The translations under genes and the position numbers were made by a program. Below, piece by piece: positions 1-9,085 of a DNA stretch of 64,000 nt. A model generated the notes under the pieces. It searched no databases. It saw nothing but the letters and a program-made list of their open reading frames with translations, and was not told the origin of the DNA. Source of the DNA: Betaproteobacteria bacterium (GTDB lineage: Bacteria; Pseudomonadota; Gammaproteobacteria; Burkholderiales; Burkholderiaceae_C); assembly GCA_016716535.1 (NCBI GenBank), contig JADJWD010000005.1, positions 434,001 to 498,000 of the forward strand. Reading direction: 5' to 3'. The stretch's first letter is position 1, and each line of letters begins with the position of its first letter.

Positions 1-460
1 GCTTCGAAAACTCGCCGCTCAGGATCTCCTCCCAGTTCGGACCCCACTCGACCTTTTCCATGCGCAGGCCGGTGATCAGGCTGCGCGGCCGCGCCACCGG
101 GGCGGCCTTCATCTCGGGCGCCGAGTGCAGGTGGTCGTAGTCGAAGGTGAAGGGCTCGTAGTAGTCGTCGATCTCCGGCAGGTTCGGGTTGGCGAAGATC
201 TTCATCAAGAGCTGCCACTTGCCGCCTTGCTTCGGGACGATCGAGCCGTCGCCGCGGCGCACCCAGCCGCCGTTCCACTTGTCCTGGTTCTCCCACTCCT
301 TGGGGTAGCCGATGCCGGGCTTGGTCTCGACGTTGTTGAACCAGGCGTACTCGACGCCGGGACGGCTGGTCCACACGTTCTTGCAGGTGACGCTGCAGGT
401 GTGGCAGCCGATGCACTTGTCCAGGTTGAGGACCTTGCCGATCTGTGCGCGGACTTTCAT
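1..460 (-). CDS. narH: Respiratory nitrate reductase beta subunit NarH, N-terminal part (runs off window)
   Basis: Electron-transfer subunit of the membrane-bound nitrate reductase; it carries the iron-sulfur clusters that pass electrons from NarI to NarG on the cytoplasmic face. About 153 residues are visible, from ATG at 460. The protein begins MKVRAQIGKVLNLDKCIGCH, and the first ferredoxin-type motif CIGCHTCSVTCK is clear. The gene lies 63 bp downstream of narG on the same strand, the usual narGHJI order. The rest of narH and any narJ and narI would be outside the left edge. Confidence 0.96.
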   Translation of the reverse strand, partial: MKVRAQIGKVLNLDKCIGCHTCSVTCKNVWTSRPGVEYAWFNNVETKPGIGYPKEWENQDKWNGGWVRRGDGSIVPKQGGKWQLLMKIFANPNLPEIDDYYEPFTFDYDHLHSAPEMKAAPVARPRSLITGLRMEKVEWGPNWEEILSGEFSK

Positions 461-523
461 CGCGAATGCTCCTGACGGGTTCTCTCTTGCGGGGGCGGCG
501 GCGGGCGGTCGTGCGGTGGCGCT

Positions 524-3500
524 TCAGGGGCTCTCGCCCTGCGCCTGCACGATCGGCGCGCGCTCGTCGTCGCGCGGCGTGTCGAGCCAGTCGAGCCTGG
601 CCATCTTGCGGATGACGACGAACTCGTCGCGGTTCGTGCCGATGGTCCCGTAGTAGTTGAAGCCGTAGGCGAGCTGCGCGTAGCCGCCGATCATGTGCGT
701 GGGCTTCATGACGATGCGCGTCACCGAGTTGTGGATACCGCCGCGCACGCCGGTGATCTCCGAGCCCGGCGCGTTGATGATCTTTTCCTGCGCGTGGTAC
801 ATCATCGTCATGCCGGGCTTCACGCGCTGGCTGACGACGGCGCGCGCCGAGATCGCGCCGTTCAGGTTGAACAGCTCCACCCAGTCGTTGTCCTCGATGC
901 CGCCCTCTTTGGCGTCGGTCTCGGAGAGCCAGATGACGGGGCCGCCGCGGTTCAGCGTCAACATGATCAGGTTGTCGCTGTACGTGCTGTGGATGCCCCA
1001 CTTCTGGTGCGGCGTGATGAAGTTCAGCACGAGCTCCTTGTTGCCGTTGGGCTTCTTGCCCTGCATCGGCGCGGTGGCCTTCAGGTCGACCGGCGGGCGG
1101 TAGCTGCTGAAACCCTCGCCGAAGGCGATCATCCAGGGGTGGTCCTGGTAGAACTGCTGCCGGCCGGTGAGCGTGCGCCAGGGGATCAGCTCATGCACGT
1201 TGGTGTAGCCGGCGTTGTAGGAGACCTTCTCGCTCTCGAGGCCGCTCCACGTGGGGCTCGAGATGATCTTGCGCGGCTGCGACTGCACGTCGCGGAAGCG
1301 GATCTTCTCGTCCTCGCGGTGCAGCGCCAGGTGCGTGTGCTCGCGGCCGGTGGCGCGGCCGAGCGCCTCCCAGGCCTTCACCGCGACGTGGCCGTTGGTC
1401 TCCGGCGCCAGCTGCAGGATCACCTCGCAGGCGTCGATGTCGCTGACGATGCGCGGGCGGCCCTCGGTGTCGGTGCCGTTCAGCTCGGCGAGTTGCTGCA
1501 CCTCGGTCTTCGTGTCCCAGGTGATGCCCTTGCCGCCGTTGCCGGCCTTGGCCATCAACGGCCCGAGTGACGTGTAGCGCGTGTAGACGGCCGGGTAGTC
1601 GCGCTCGACGACGGTGATGGCCGGCGCCGTCTTGCCGGGGAGCAGGTCGCACTCGCCCTTCTTCCACTCGCGCGGCTCGAACGCCTGCGCCAGCTCGGCC
1701 GGCGTGTCGTGCATCAGCGGCGTCAGCACGACCTCCTTCTCCACGCCGAGGTGCCCGCGGCAGACGTCGCTGAACGCTTTCGCGAAGCCCTTGTAGATGT
1801 CCCAGTCGCTGCGCGACTGCCACACCGGGTCCACCGCCGCGCTGAGGGGGTGGACGAACGGGTGCATGTCGGTCGTGTTGAGGTCGTTCTTCTCGTACCA
1901 GCTCGCGGTGGGCAGCACGATGTCGCTGTACAGGCACGTCGTGCTCATGCGGAAGTCCAGCGTCACCAGGAGGTCGAGCTTGCCTTCGGGCCCCTGCGGA
2001 TGCCACTTCACCTCGGCGGGCTTGGCGTCGTCGGCACCGAGGCCCTTGCCCTGCACGCCGTTCTCGGTGCCCAGCAGGTGGCGGCAGAAGTACTCGTGAC
2101 CCTTGCCGCTGGAGCCGAGAAGGTTGCTGCGCCAGACGAACATGTTGCGCGGCCAGTTCTGCGGCGCGTCGGGGTCCTCGCAGCTCATCTCGAGCGTGCC
2201 GTCCTTCAGCGCCTTGACCACGTAGTCCTTCGGGTCCAGGCCCGCGGCGGCAGCGTCCTTCACCACCTTCAGCGGATTCGTCTTCAACTGCGGCGCCGAA
2301 GGCAGCCAGCCCATGCGCTCGGCGCGCACGTTGTAGTCGATGAAGGCGCCCTTGAAGCGCGACTTGTCCGCCAGCGGCGAGAGGATCTCGCCGATGCCCA
2401 GCTGCTCGTAGCGCCACTGGTCGGTGTGCGCGTAGAAGAAGCTCGTGCTGTTCATGAAGCGCGGCGGGCGGATCCAGTCGGTCGCGAAGGCCAGCGGCAC
2501 CCAGCCCGTCTGCGGGCGCAGCTTTTCCTGGCCGACGTAGTGCGCCCAGCCGCCGCCGGTCTGGCCGATGCAGCCGCACATCATCAAGAGGTTGATGACG
2601 CCGCGGTAGTTCATGTCGGCGTGGTACCAGTGGTTCATCGCCGCGCCGATGATCACCATCGAGCGGCCGCGCGTCTTGTCGGCGTTGTCGGCGAACTGGC
2701 GCGCGACGGTGATGACCTGGTCGCGCGGCACGCCGGTGATCTTTTCCTGCCAGGCGGGCGTGTACGGCGCGTCGTCGTCGTAGCTCTTCGCGCCGCTGCC
2801 CAAGCCGCGGTCGATGCCGTACTGCGCCGCCTGCAAGTCGAACACCGTGGCCGCGAGCACCTCGCGCGCCTCGGCGCCTTCACCGACACGCAGCCGCACC
2901 GCGGGCACGCGCGCCATGTTCAGCTCGCCGCCGGCCTGCGGGTTGGCGGTGAAGTGCGGCACCGCGGCGCCGGCGAAGTACGGGAACGCGACCTGCACGA
3001 CCTCGTGCGCCTGCTTGCCGCCGTGTTCGAGGACGCTCAGCTTGAGCTTCACGTCGCCGCCGCCGGCCTCTTTCGCTTCGAGGTTCCATTTGCCGGTGTC
3101 GTTGCGGCCGTCCGGGCCCCAGCGGAAGCCGATCGAACCGTTGGGCACGACGACGCGGCCTTCGCCGTCGAAGGCCACCGTCTTCCACTCCGGGTTGTTG
3201 CTCTGGCCGTGGCCGGCGGCGAAGTCGCTGGCGCGCACGTAGCGGCCCGGCGCCAGCACTTTCTGGCCCTTGTACTGGCCGTTCGGCCCGGTGTCGACCG
3301 TGCGCTCTTCGAGCAGCACGAGCAGCGGCAGGTCGGTGTAGCGGCGCGCGTAGTCGTCGAAGTAGGCGCTGCGGCGGTCGAAGTAGAACTCCTTCAGCGC
3401 CACGTGGCCCATGGCCATCGCCACCGCCGCGTCGGTGCCCTGCTTGGGGTGCAGCCACAGGTCGGCGAGCTTGCTGACCTCGGCGTAGTCGGGCGTGATG

Positions 3501-4339
3501 GCGACCGTCTTCGTGCCCTTGTAGCGCACCTCGGTGAAGAAGTGCGCGTCGGGGCTGCGCGTCTGCGGGACGTTGCTGCCCCAGGCGATGATGTAGTTGC
3601 TGTTGTACCAATCGGCCGATTCGGGCACGTCGGTCTGCTCGCCCCACACCTGCGGGCTCGAAGGCGGCAGGTCGCAGTACCAGTCGTAGAAGCTCATGCA
3701 CACGCCGCCGATCAGGCTGAGGTACCGGCTGCCGGCGGCGTAGCTGACCATGCTCATCGCCGGGATCGGGCTGAAGCCGACGACGCGGTCGGGGCCGTGT
3801 GTCTTGATCGTGTAGACGTTGGCCGCGGCGATGAGCTGGTTGACCTCGTCCCAGTGGCTGCGCACGAAGCCGCCCATGCCGCGCACGCGCTGGTAATCGC
3901 GCCGCGCCTCGGGGTTCTCGACGATGCTGGCCCACGCGTCGACCGGTGACTTGGCCGTCTTCATCGCCGCGCGCCAGCGCTCGAGCAGCCGGCCGCGCAC
4001 CATCGGGTACTTCAGGCGGTTGGCGCTGTACAGGTACCACGAGTACGAGGCGCCGCGCTGGCAGCCGCGCGGCTCGTGGTTGGGCAGGTCGGCGCGCGTG
4101 CGCGGGTAGTCGGTGAACTGCGTCTCCCAGGTGACGATGCCGCCCTTGACGTAGATCTTCCAGCTGCACCCGCCGGTGCAGTTGACGCCGTGTGTGCTGC
4201 GCACCACCTTGTCGTGCGCCCAGCGGTTGCGGTAGGCGTCTTCCCAGGTGCGGTCTTCGCCGGTGGCCACGCCGTGCCCGTCGGCAAAAGCTTCCTTGGG
4301 CAGCTTGAAGAACGTGAGGCGATCGAGGAAATGCGACAT
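524..4339 (-). CDS. narG: Respiratory nitrate reductase alpha subunit NarG
   Basis: Catalytic molybdopterin (bis-MGD) subunit that reduces nitrate to nitrite in the cytoplasm. At 1271 residues it has the full length expected for NarG. The N-terminal FS0 cluster motif is visible (HGVNCTGGCSW, then CQRG near residue 93). The segment around residues 248-265 (YNSNYIIAWGSN) contains the region that supplies the Mo-ligating Asp in this family. There is no Tat signal of the periplasmic Nap type, and the start MSHFLDRL is typical of NarG. It lies downstream of three NarK transporters and 63 bp upstream of narH, probably in one operon driven from the promoter region at 8.85-9.08 kb. Confidence 0.98.
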   Translation of the reverse strand: MSHFLDRLTFFKLPKEAFADGHGVATGEDRTWEDAYRNRWAHDKVVRSTHGVNCTGGCSWKIYVKGGIVTWETQFTDYPRTRADLPNHEPRGCQRGASYSWYLYSANRLKYPMVRGRLLERWRAAMKTAKSPVDAWASIVENPEARRDYQRVRGMGGFVRSHWDEVNQLIAAANVYTIKTHGPDRVVGFSPIPAMSMVSYAAGSRYLSLIGGVCMSFYDWYCDLPPSSPQVWGEQTDVPESADWYNSNYIIAWGSNVPQTRSPDAHFFTEVRYKGTKTVAITPDYAEVSKLADLWLHPKQGTDAAVAMAMGHVALKEFYFDRRSAYFDDYARRYTDLPLLVLLEERTVDTGPNGQYKGQKVLAPGRYVRASDFAAGHGQSNNPEWKTVAFDGEGRVVVPNGSIGFRWGPDGRNDTGKWNLEAKEAGGGDVKLKLSVLEHGGKQAHEVVQVAFPYFAGAAVPHFTANPQAGGELNMARVPAVRLRVGEGAEAREVLAATVFDLQAAQYGIDRGLGSGAKSYDDDAPYTPAWQEKITGVPRDQVITVARQFADNADKTRGRSMVIIGAAMNHWYHADMNYRGVINLLMMCGCIGQTGGGWAHYVGQEKLRPQTGWVPLAFATDWIRPPRFMNSTSFFYAHTDQWRYEQLGIGEILSPLADKSRFKGAFIDYNVRAERMGWLPSAPQLKTNPLKVVKDAAAAGLDPKDYVVKALKDGTLEMSCEDPDAPQNWPRNMFVWRSNLLGSSGKGHEYFCRHLLGTENGVQGKGLGADDAKPAEVKWHPQGPEGKLDLLVTLDFRMSTTCLYSDIVLPTASWYEKNDLNTTDMHPFVHPLSAAVDPVWQSRSDWDIYKGFAKAFSDVCRGHLGVEKEVVLTPLMHDTPAELAQAFEPREWKKGECDLLPGKTAPAITVVERDYPAVYTRYTSLGPLMAKAGNGGKGITWDTKTEVQQLAELNGTDTEGRPRIVSDIDACEVILQLAPETNGHVAVKAWEALGRATGREHTHLALHREDEKIRFRDVQSQPRKIISSPTWSGLESEKVSYNAGYTNVHELIPWRTLTGRQQFYQDHPWMIAFGEGFSSYRPPVDLKATAPMQGKKPNGNKELVLNFITPHQKWGIHSTYSDNLIMLTLNRGGPVIWLSETDAKEGGIEDNDWVELFNLNGAISARAVVSQRVKPGMTMMYHAQEKIINAPGSEITGVRGGIHNSVTRIVMKPTHMIGGYAQLAYGFNYYGTIGTNRDEFVVIRKMARLDWLDTPRDDERAPIVQAQGESP

Positions 4340-4381
4340 GTGGGCGTGCGTCCTTGGGCGCGGGGTTGTCCTCGGGGCGAG

Positions 4382-5824
4382 TCAGCAGGGCAGCGCGGCG
4401 CCGGGGCGGGCGTAGTGCCGCCAGGTGAGCGCGATGCACGAGAGATAGAAGACGGCGAAGACGACGAGCGCCGGCGCGGCGCTGCCGCTCAACTGCAGCG
4501 CGGTGCCGAAACTCTTGGGGATGACGAAGCCGCCATAGGCGGCGATGGCGCTCGACAGGCCCAGCGCCGCCGCGGCCTCGGTGTGCGCCTGGCGCGCCGC
4601 GGCCTCGGCCGAGCGGCCGACGGCACGCGCAGTGCGCTCGTGCCGGCGCGCAAAGATGAGCGGGATCATGCGAAAGACGCTGCTGCTGCCGATGCCGGCG
4701 GCGGCGAAGAGGATGAAGAGGGCGGCGAGGTCGGCGATGACGCCGGTCGGCGCGCTGGCAACCGGGCCGCCTGCGGCTGCGCTGCCCGCGCCCGCGGCGG
4801 CCATCCCGCCGTCATCCGCAATCACACCGAGCAGCAACACGAGCGCGCCGAGCAGCATCGCCGTCAGGCTCGCCAGCGTCACGCGTGCGCCGCCGAAGCG
4901 GTCGCTGAGCCATCCGCCGGCCGGCCGCAGCACCGCGCCCACCAGCGGCCCGAGCCACGCCCACTGCAACGCCGCGCTGCCCGGGTAGCGGCCGGCCAGC
5001 AGCAGCGGCAGCGCGGCCGCAAAGCCGATGAAGCTGCCGAAGGTCGCGAGATACAGCCAGCAGGTGAGCCACGTGTCGCGGCGCTTGAACACCACTGCTT
5101 GCTCGCCGAACGTGCTGCGCGCCTCGGCGATGTCGTTCATGCCGAACCACGCGGCCAGGCTGCCCGCGACGATCAACGGCACCCAGACGAAGCCGGCGTT
5201 CTGCAGCCACAGCGGCGCGGTTGAATCGCCCAAGCCCGCCGTCGTCGGCGCACCGCCGAGCGCGCCGAAGAGGCCCACCGTCACCACCACCGGCACCAAT
5301 GCCTGCGCCAGCGTGATGCCGAGGTTGCCGAGGCCGGCGTTGAGCCCGAGCGCCCAGCCGACGCGGTGGCGCGGATAGAGACAGCCGACGTGCGCCATCG
5401 AACTGGCGAAGTTGCCGCCGCCCAGGCCACACAACAGCGCAAGGCCCACCAGCACCTCGTAAGGCGTCGTCGGGTCGCCGAGCGCGTAGCCCATGCCGAG
5501 CGAAGGCAGCAGCAGGCTCGCGGTGGACAGTGCCGTCCAGCGCCGGCCGCCGAACATCGGCACCGCGAAGGCGTAGACGACGCGCAGCGTGGCGCCCGAA
5601 AGCGCCGGCAGCGCGGCCAGCCAGAACAACTGGTTGATCGAGAAGCGAAAGCCCGCCGCCGGCAGGTGCACGACGACCACCGACCACAACATCCACACCG
5701 CGCAGGCGAGCATCAGCGTCGCCACCGAGAGCACGAGGTTGCGCTGCGCGACGCGCCGGCCCGGGCCGCGCCAGAAGGCGGCGTCCTCCGGGTTCCAGTG
5801 CGCGATCAGGTGCATCGTCGTCAT
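4382..5824 (-). CDS. NarK-type nitrate/nitrite MFS transporter (third copy)
   Basis: Major facilitator of the nitrate/nitrite porter family, 480 residues with about 12 membrane segments. The family signature GGGNFASSM occurs near residue 137, and a second conserved Gly-rich stretch (AAAGIGSSSVFR) lies in the C-terminal half. The N-terminal preface (HWNPEDAAFW) resembles that of the neighbouring NarK2-like protein, so the two probably arose by duplication. An Ala/Gly-rich insert near residues 340-360 and an Ala-rich loop near 400-415 are unusual and may be cytoplasmic. It starts 51 bp after the preceding narK and ends 42 bp before narG. Direction and substrate (nitrate/proton symport or nitrate/nitrite antiport) cannot be assigned from sequence alone. 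Confidence 0.9.
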   Translation of the reverse strand: MTTMHLIAHWNPEDAAFWRGPGRRVAQRNLVLSVATLMLACAVWMLWSVVVVHLPAAGFRFSINQLFWLAALPALSGATLRVVYAFAVPMFGGRRWTALSTASLLLPSLGMGYALGDPTTPYEVLVGLALLCGLGGGNFASSMAHVGCLYPRHRVGWALGLNAGLGNLGITLAQALVPVVVTVGLFGALGGAPTTAGLGDSTAPLWLQNAGFVWVPLIVAGSLAAWFGMNDIAEARSTFGEQAVVFKRRDTWLTCWLYLATFGSFIGFAAALPLLLAGRYPGSAALQWAWLGPLVGAVLRPAGGWLSDRFGGARVTLASLTAMLLGALVLLLGVIADDGGMAAAGAGSAAAGGPVASAPTGVIADLAALFILFAAAGIGSSSVFRMIPLIFARRHERTARAVGRSAEAAARQAHTEAAAALGLSSAIAAYGGFVIPKSFGTALQLSGSAAPALVVFAVFYLSCIALTWRHYARPGAALPC

Positions 5825-5875
5825 GGGTGTCGCGGCGCCAGGGGCAGTGCGGCCGGGCTGGGTGCGCGGGCGGTC

Positions 5876-7525
5876 TCAGGGGTTCCTGATCTCGGCCCCG
5901 CGCCGCAGATAGAACCACCAGTTCAGGGCGAGGCACACCGCGTAGAAGGCCGCGAAGCCGTACATCGCCACCTGCGGCGTGCCGGCCTTGATCTGGTCGC
6001 CGATGACGATCGGCGCGACGAAGGCGCCGTAGGCGGCCACCGCCGATGTCCAGCCGAGCACGGGGCCGGCCTGCGCGCGGTCGAAGATGACGCCGATCGT
6101 GCGGAACGTGCTGCCGTTGCCGATGCCGCTGGCCGCGAACAGCAGCATGAACAGGCCGAGGAAGAGCGGGAAGTGCTGCTCCGGCGTCGCCGAGTTGTAG
6201 GCCAGCATCATCACGTAGCCCACCGCGATCGAGGCGGCCACCATCACCGCCGAGATCACCTGCGTGACGATCGAGCCGCCGACCTTGTCGCTGATCCAGC
6301 CGCCGATCGGCCGCACCGCGGCGCCGACGAACGGGCCGATCCACGCGTAGGCAAGCACGGTGGGCGCGTTCGGGTTCGGCGCCGTGTGCTGCATGACGCC
6401 GGCGGCGTCCGGCACGTGGCTGACGCCGAAGATCACCTTCATCGCCAGCGGCAGCGCCATCGAGAAGCCGATGAACGAGCCGAAGGTGACGATGTACAGC
6501 GCCGTCAGCGACCAGGTGTGCTTGTTGCGGAAGATCGCGAACTGCTTGGAGATCGCGTCCTTCATCGGCCCGAAGGCGGCGAGCTTCATGATGAGCAGCG
6601 CGCTGACGATGTCCAGCGGAATCGCCACCCACATGCTGATGAGGCCCAGGCCGGTGGGCGCGGGCAGGTACAGGTACAGCCCCAGGATCGACGGGATGAA
6701 CGCGAGCGTGTAGAGCCAGGTGATCTTCGCGAAGGCGGCGATCGGGCTGCCGGTGTCCGGCGACACGGTCTTCAGGTTGTTCATGCCGAACCAGCACAGC
6801 GCGGCCAGCGGCACGAGCGACAGCACCCACGCGAAGCCGGCGTTCTGGATCCACGTCGGCGTGCCGGCGGCGATCTTGCCGAAGATCCAGCCGCTGTCCT
6901 TGGCCAGCGTCTCCGGGGCGCCGCCGATCGCGCCGAGCAGCGGGATCGTCATCACCAGCGGAATGACGATCTGCATCGTCGTGACGCCGAAGTTGCCGAG
7001 GCCCGCGTTCAGGCCGAGCGCCGTGCCCTGCAGCTTCTTCGGAAAGAAGGTGCTGATGTTCGACATCGAACTGGCGAAGTTGCCGCCGCCGACGCCGCAC
7101 CACAACGCCATCAGCTGGAAGGCCCACAGCGGCCACTCCGGGTGCTGCAGCACGATGCCGGTGCCGATGGCCGGCGCCAGCAGCATCGCCGTCGTGAGGA
7201 AGATCGTGTTGCGGCCGCCCGAAAGGCGGATCAGGAACGACGCCGGGATGCGCATCGTCGCGCCGGCGATGCCGGCGATCGCCGTCAGCGTGAAGAGCTC
7301 GGCCTGGCTGAACCGAAAGCCCAGGTTCAGCATCTGCACGGTGATGATTCCCCACATGCCCCACACCGCGAAGCCGCAGAGCAGCGCGGGCACCGAGATC
7401 CACAGGTTGCGGTAGGCGATCTTCTTGCCGGTGCTCTCCCAGAACGCTTCGTCCTCGGGGCGCCAGTCGGTGATGTCGGGGCCGGGCGAACGCGGCCCGG
7501 CCGGTGCGAGGGTGTCGGTGGCCAT
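5876..7525 (-). CDS. narK: NarK2-type nitrate/nitrite transporter
   Basis: MFS nitrate/nitrite transporter of about 549 residues. The ATG at 7525 (protein begins MATDTLAPAG) is preferred over an upstream in-frame start because it lies just after the stop codon of the preceding narK (7539-7541). The nitrate signature GGGNFASSM sits near residue 160, and a second conserved motif (AASGIGNGSTFR) lies in the C-terminal half. The long form carries an extended N-terminus (TDWRPEDEAFW) before the first helix. Middle gene of three tandem narK genes in the nar operon. In other denitrifiers paired NarK proteins split nitrate uptake and nitrate/nitrite exchange; which role this one has is not known. Confidence 0.93.
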   Translation of the reverse strand: MATDTLAPAGPRSPGPDITDWRPEDEAFWESTGKKIAYRNLWISVPALLCGFAVWGMWGIITVQMLNLGFRFSQAELFTLTAIAGIAGATMRIPASFLIRLSGGRNTIFLTTAMLLAPAIGTGIVLQHPEWPLWAFQLMALWCGVGGGNFASSMSNISTFFPKKLQGTALGLNAGLGNFGVTTMQIVIPLVMTIPLLGAIGGAPETLAKDSGWIFGKIAAGTPTWIQNAGFAWVLSLVPLAALCWFGMNNLKTVSPDTGSPIAAFAKITWLYTLAFIPSILGLYLYLPAPTGLGLISMWVAIPLDIVSALLIMKLAAFGPMKDAISKQFAIFRNKHTWSLTALYIVTFGSFIGFSMALPLAMKVIFGVSHVPDAAGVMQHTAPNPNAPTVLAYAWIGPFVGAAVRPIGGWISDKVGGSIVTQVISAVMVAASIAVGYVMMLAYNSATPEQHFPLFLGLFMLLFAASGIGNGSTFRTIGVIFDRAQAGPVLGWTSAVAAYGAFVAPIVIGDQIKAGTPQVAMYGFAAFYAVCLALNWWFYLRRGAEIRNP

Positions 7526-7538
7526 GGCAGTGCAGGAG

Positions 7539-8849
7539 TCAGCGTGCGAACGAGCCGGCAAGCGGCGAGGGCGCGGCGTGCTCGCCCATGACCTCGGTGC
7601 GGCGCACCTCGGTCCAGTACATCCAGATCAGCGAGACCCAGACGACGCCGTACATCAACATGAAGGCGCTCGAGCGGATGCCGGTGAGGTCCATCAGCGC
7701 GCCGAACATGATCGGCAGCACGAAGCCGCCGAGGCCGCCGGCCAGCCCGACGATGCCGCTGACGGTGCCGATGTTGTGCGGGTACTCGTCGCCGATGTAC
7801 TTGAAGACGCTCGCCTTGCCGAAGGCCCACGCGACGCCGAGGATGGCCATCAGCACCGTGAACCAGACGACGTTCAGGCCGATGTCGAACGTGCGCGGGC
7901 CGTTGACGGTGAGCACCGTGAACTGCGTCTGCGGGTACGACAGCAGGAACAGGCAAATCCAGCTCACCCACATCACCCACCAGGTGACGCGGTGCGCGCC
8001 GTACTTGTCCGACAGGACGCCGCCGATGGCGCGCAGCACGCCGCCCGGCAGGCTGAAGCACGCGGCGAGCAGCGCCGCGACGCGGATGTCCAGCCCGTAC
8101 TCGCCGACGTAGTACTGCACCATCCACAGCGCCAGCGCGACGTAGCCGCCGAAGACGATGCTGTAGTACTGACAGTACTTCAGCACGCGCGGATCCTTCA
8201 GCATCTTCAACTGGTCGGTGAACTTCGTGTGCGAGGGCACGACGTGGCTCGGGTCGTGGTGACTGAAGAACCAGAACAGGATCACCGTGCCCAGCATCAC
8301 CGCGGCGTAGACCTTGGGCACCATCGTCCAGCCGAAGGCCACCAGCAGCACCGGCGCGACGAACTTGTTGACCGCCGAGCCCGAGTTGCCGGCGCCGTAG
8401 ACGCCCATCGCCATGCCCTTTTGATGCGGCGGGAACCAGCGTGCGACGTACGGCGTGCCGACGCTGAACGAGCCGCCCGCCAGGCCGACGAACAGGCCGA
8501 TGACCAGGAAGTGCCAGAACTCGGTGGCGTAGGCCATCAGCCAGATCGCCGGCACCGTGGCGGCCATCAGGATCGTCATCACGATGCGGCCGCCGTACTT
8601 GTCGGTCCAGATGCCCAGCGGCACGCGGATCAGCGAGCCGGTGAGCACCGGCGTGGCGGTGAGCAGGCCGAACTCGGTGGCGTTGAGGTCGAGCTGCTTC
8701 TTCAGCGGGATGCCGATGACACCGAACATCATCCACACCATGAAGCACACGGTGAAGGCCAGGGTGCTGACGATCAGCACCGACCAGGCGCGGCGGCGGT
8801 GGGCGGGGTCTTGTGCGGGATCTTGGGCGGCGGAGGTGGAAGAAGCCAT
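7539..8849 (-). CDS. narK: NarK1-type nitrate/nitrite transporter, first gene of nar operon
   Basis: MFS nitrate/nitrite porter, about 436 residues, 12 predicted membrane helices. The start is set at ATG 8849 (MASSTSAAQD). The longer reading frame upstream would run through the promoter region and encodes Arg-rich sequence typical of non-coding GC-rich DNA. The signature GLAGGSFSVGTPYVARWFP near residue 120 is of the NarK1 kind. The first gene after the intergenic region holding an FNR/Dnr box, so probably induced by oxygen limitation and nitrogen oxides. It is clearly divergent from the two following NarK proteins. Confidence 0.93.
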   Translation of the reverse strand: MASSTSAAQDPAQDPAHRRRAWSVLIVSTLAFTVCFMVWMMFGVIGIPLKKQLDLNATEFGLLTATPVLTGSLIRVPLGIWTDKYGGRIVMTILMAATVPAIWLMAYATEFWHFLVIGLFVGLAGGSFSVGTPYVARWFPPHQKGMAMGVYGAGNSGSAVNKFVAPVLLVAFGWTMVPKVYAAVMLGTVILFWFFSHHDPSHVVPSHTKFTDQLKMLKDPRVLKYCQYYSIVFGGYVALALWMVQYYVGEYGLDIRVAALLAACFSLPGGVLRAIGGVLSDKYGAHRVTWWVMWVSWICLFLLSYPQTQFTVLTVNGPRTFDIGLNVVWFTVLMAILGVAWAFGKASVFKYIGDEYPHNIGTVSGIVGLAGGLGGFVLPIMFGALMDLTGIRSSAFMLMYGVVWVSLIWMYWTEVRRTEVMGEHAAPSPLAGSFAR

Positions 8850-8967
8850 GAACGCGTTCCGTCGGTTCTTTCGCGAAGCGGCACTGTGGCCGGCGCGCGC
8901 GGGCCCGAACATCCACCTAACGGCCAAGCGGTGCAGCCGCGAAGAACTAGTCCGGCGCCGGGCGGGG

Positions 8968-8983
8968 TAGTTCGATCGAACTA
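8968..8983. promoter_or_regulatory. Perfect 16-bp palindrome in narK/cytochrome c intergenic region
   Basis: TAGTTCGATCGAACTA is a perfect 16-bp inverted repeat. A further half-site GAACTAG lies 20 bp to the left (8943-8949), so an alternative stem GAACTA/TAGTTC can also form. It sits 119 bp upstream of narK1 and 27 bp from the FNR box. It does not match NarL heptamers or FNR boxes, so the binding factor is unknown. Confidence 0.4.
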
Positions 8984-9009
8984 GCGGGCCGGGCACATCG
9001 GCTCTGTGC

Positions 9010-9023
9010 TTGATCCGAATCAA
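9010..9023. promoter_or_regulatory. FNR/Anr/Dnr box, perfect consensus
   Basis: TTGATCCGAATCAA matches the consensus TTGATNNNNATCAA at every fixed base. Its centre is about 70 bp upstream of the cytochrome c start (9086) and about 167 bp upstream of narK1 (8849), so one site could serve both divergent operons. The Dnr-type regulator encoded at 36.8 kb keeps the E..SR recognition-helix residues that read TTGAT in FNR. Confidence 0.9.
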
Positions 9024-9085
9024 TGACGCGCCGGCGGGGCGGACGCTTCAATGCCCGCGCCTGAGTCCTGCTTGCCCTTCCCGCC

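Noticed and set aside
524..4339. Long open frames antisense to and out of frame with narG (for example 1709-3949 plus strand, 746 codons)
   Set aside because: High GC removes stop codons in all frames. These readings are Arg/Ala/Val/His-rich with no domain, and narG occupies the region convincingly.
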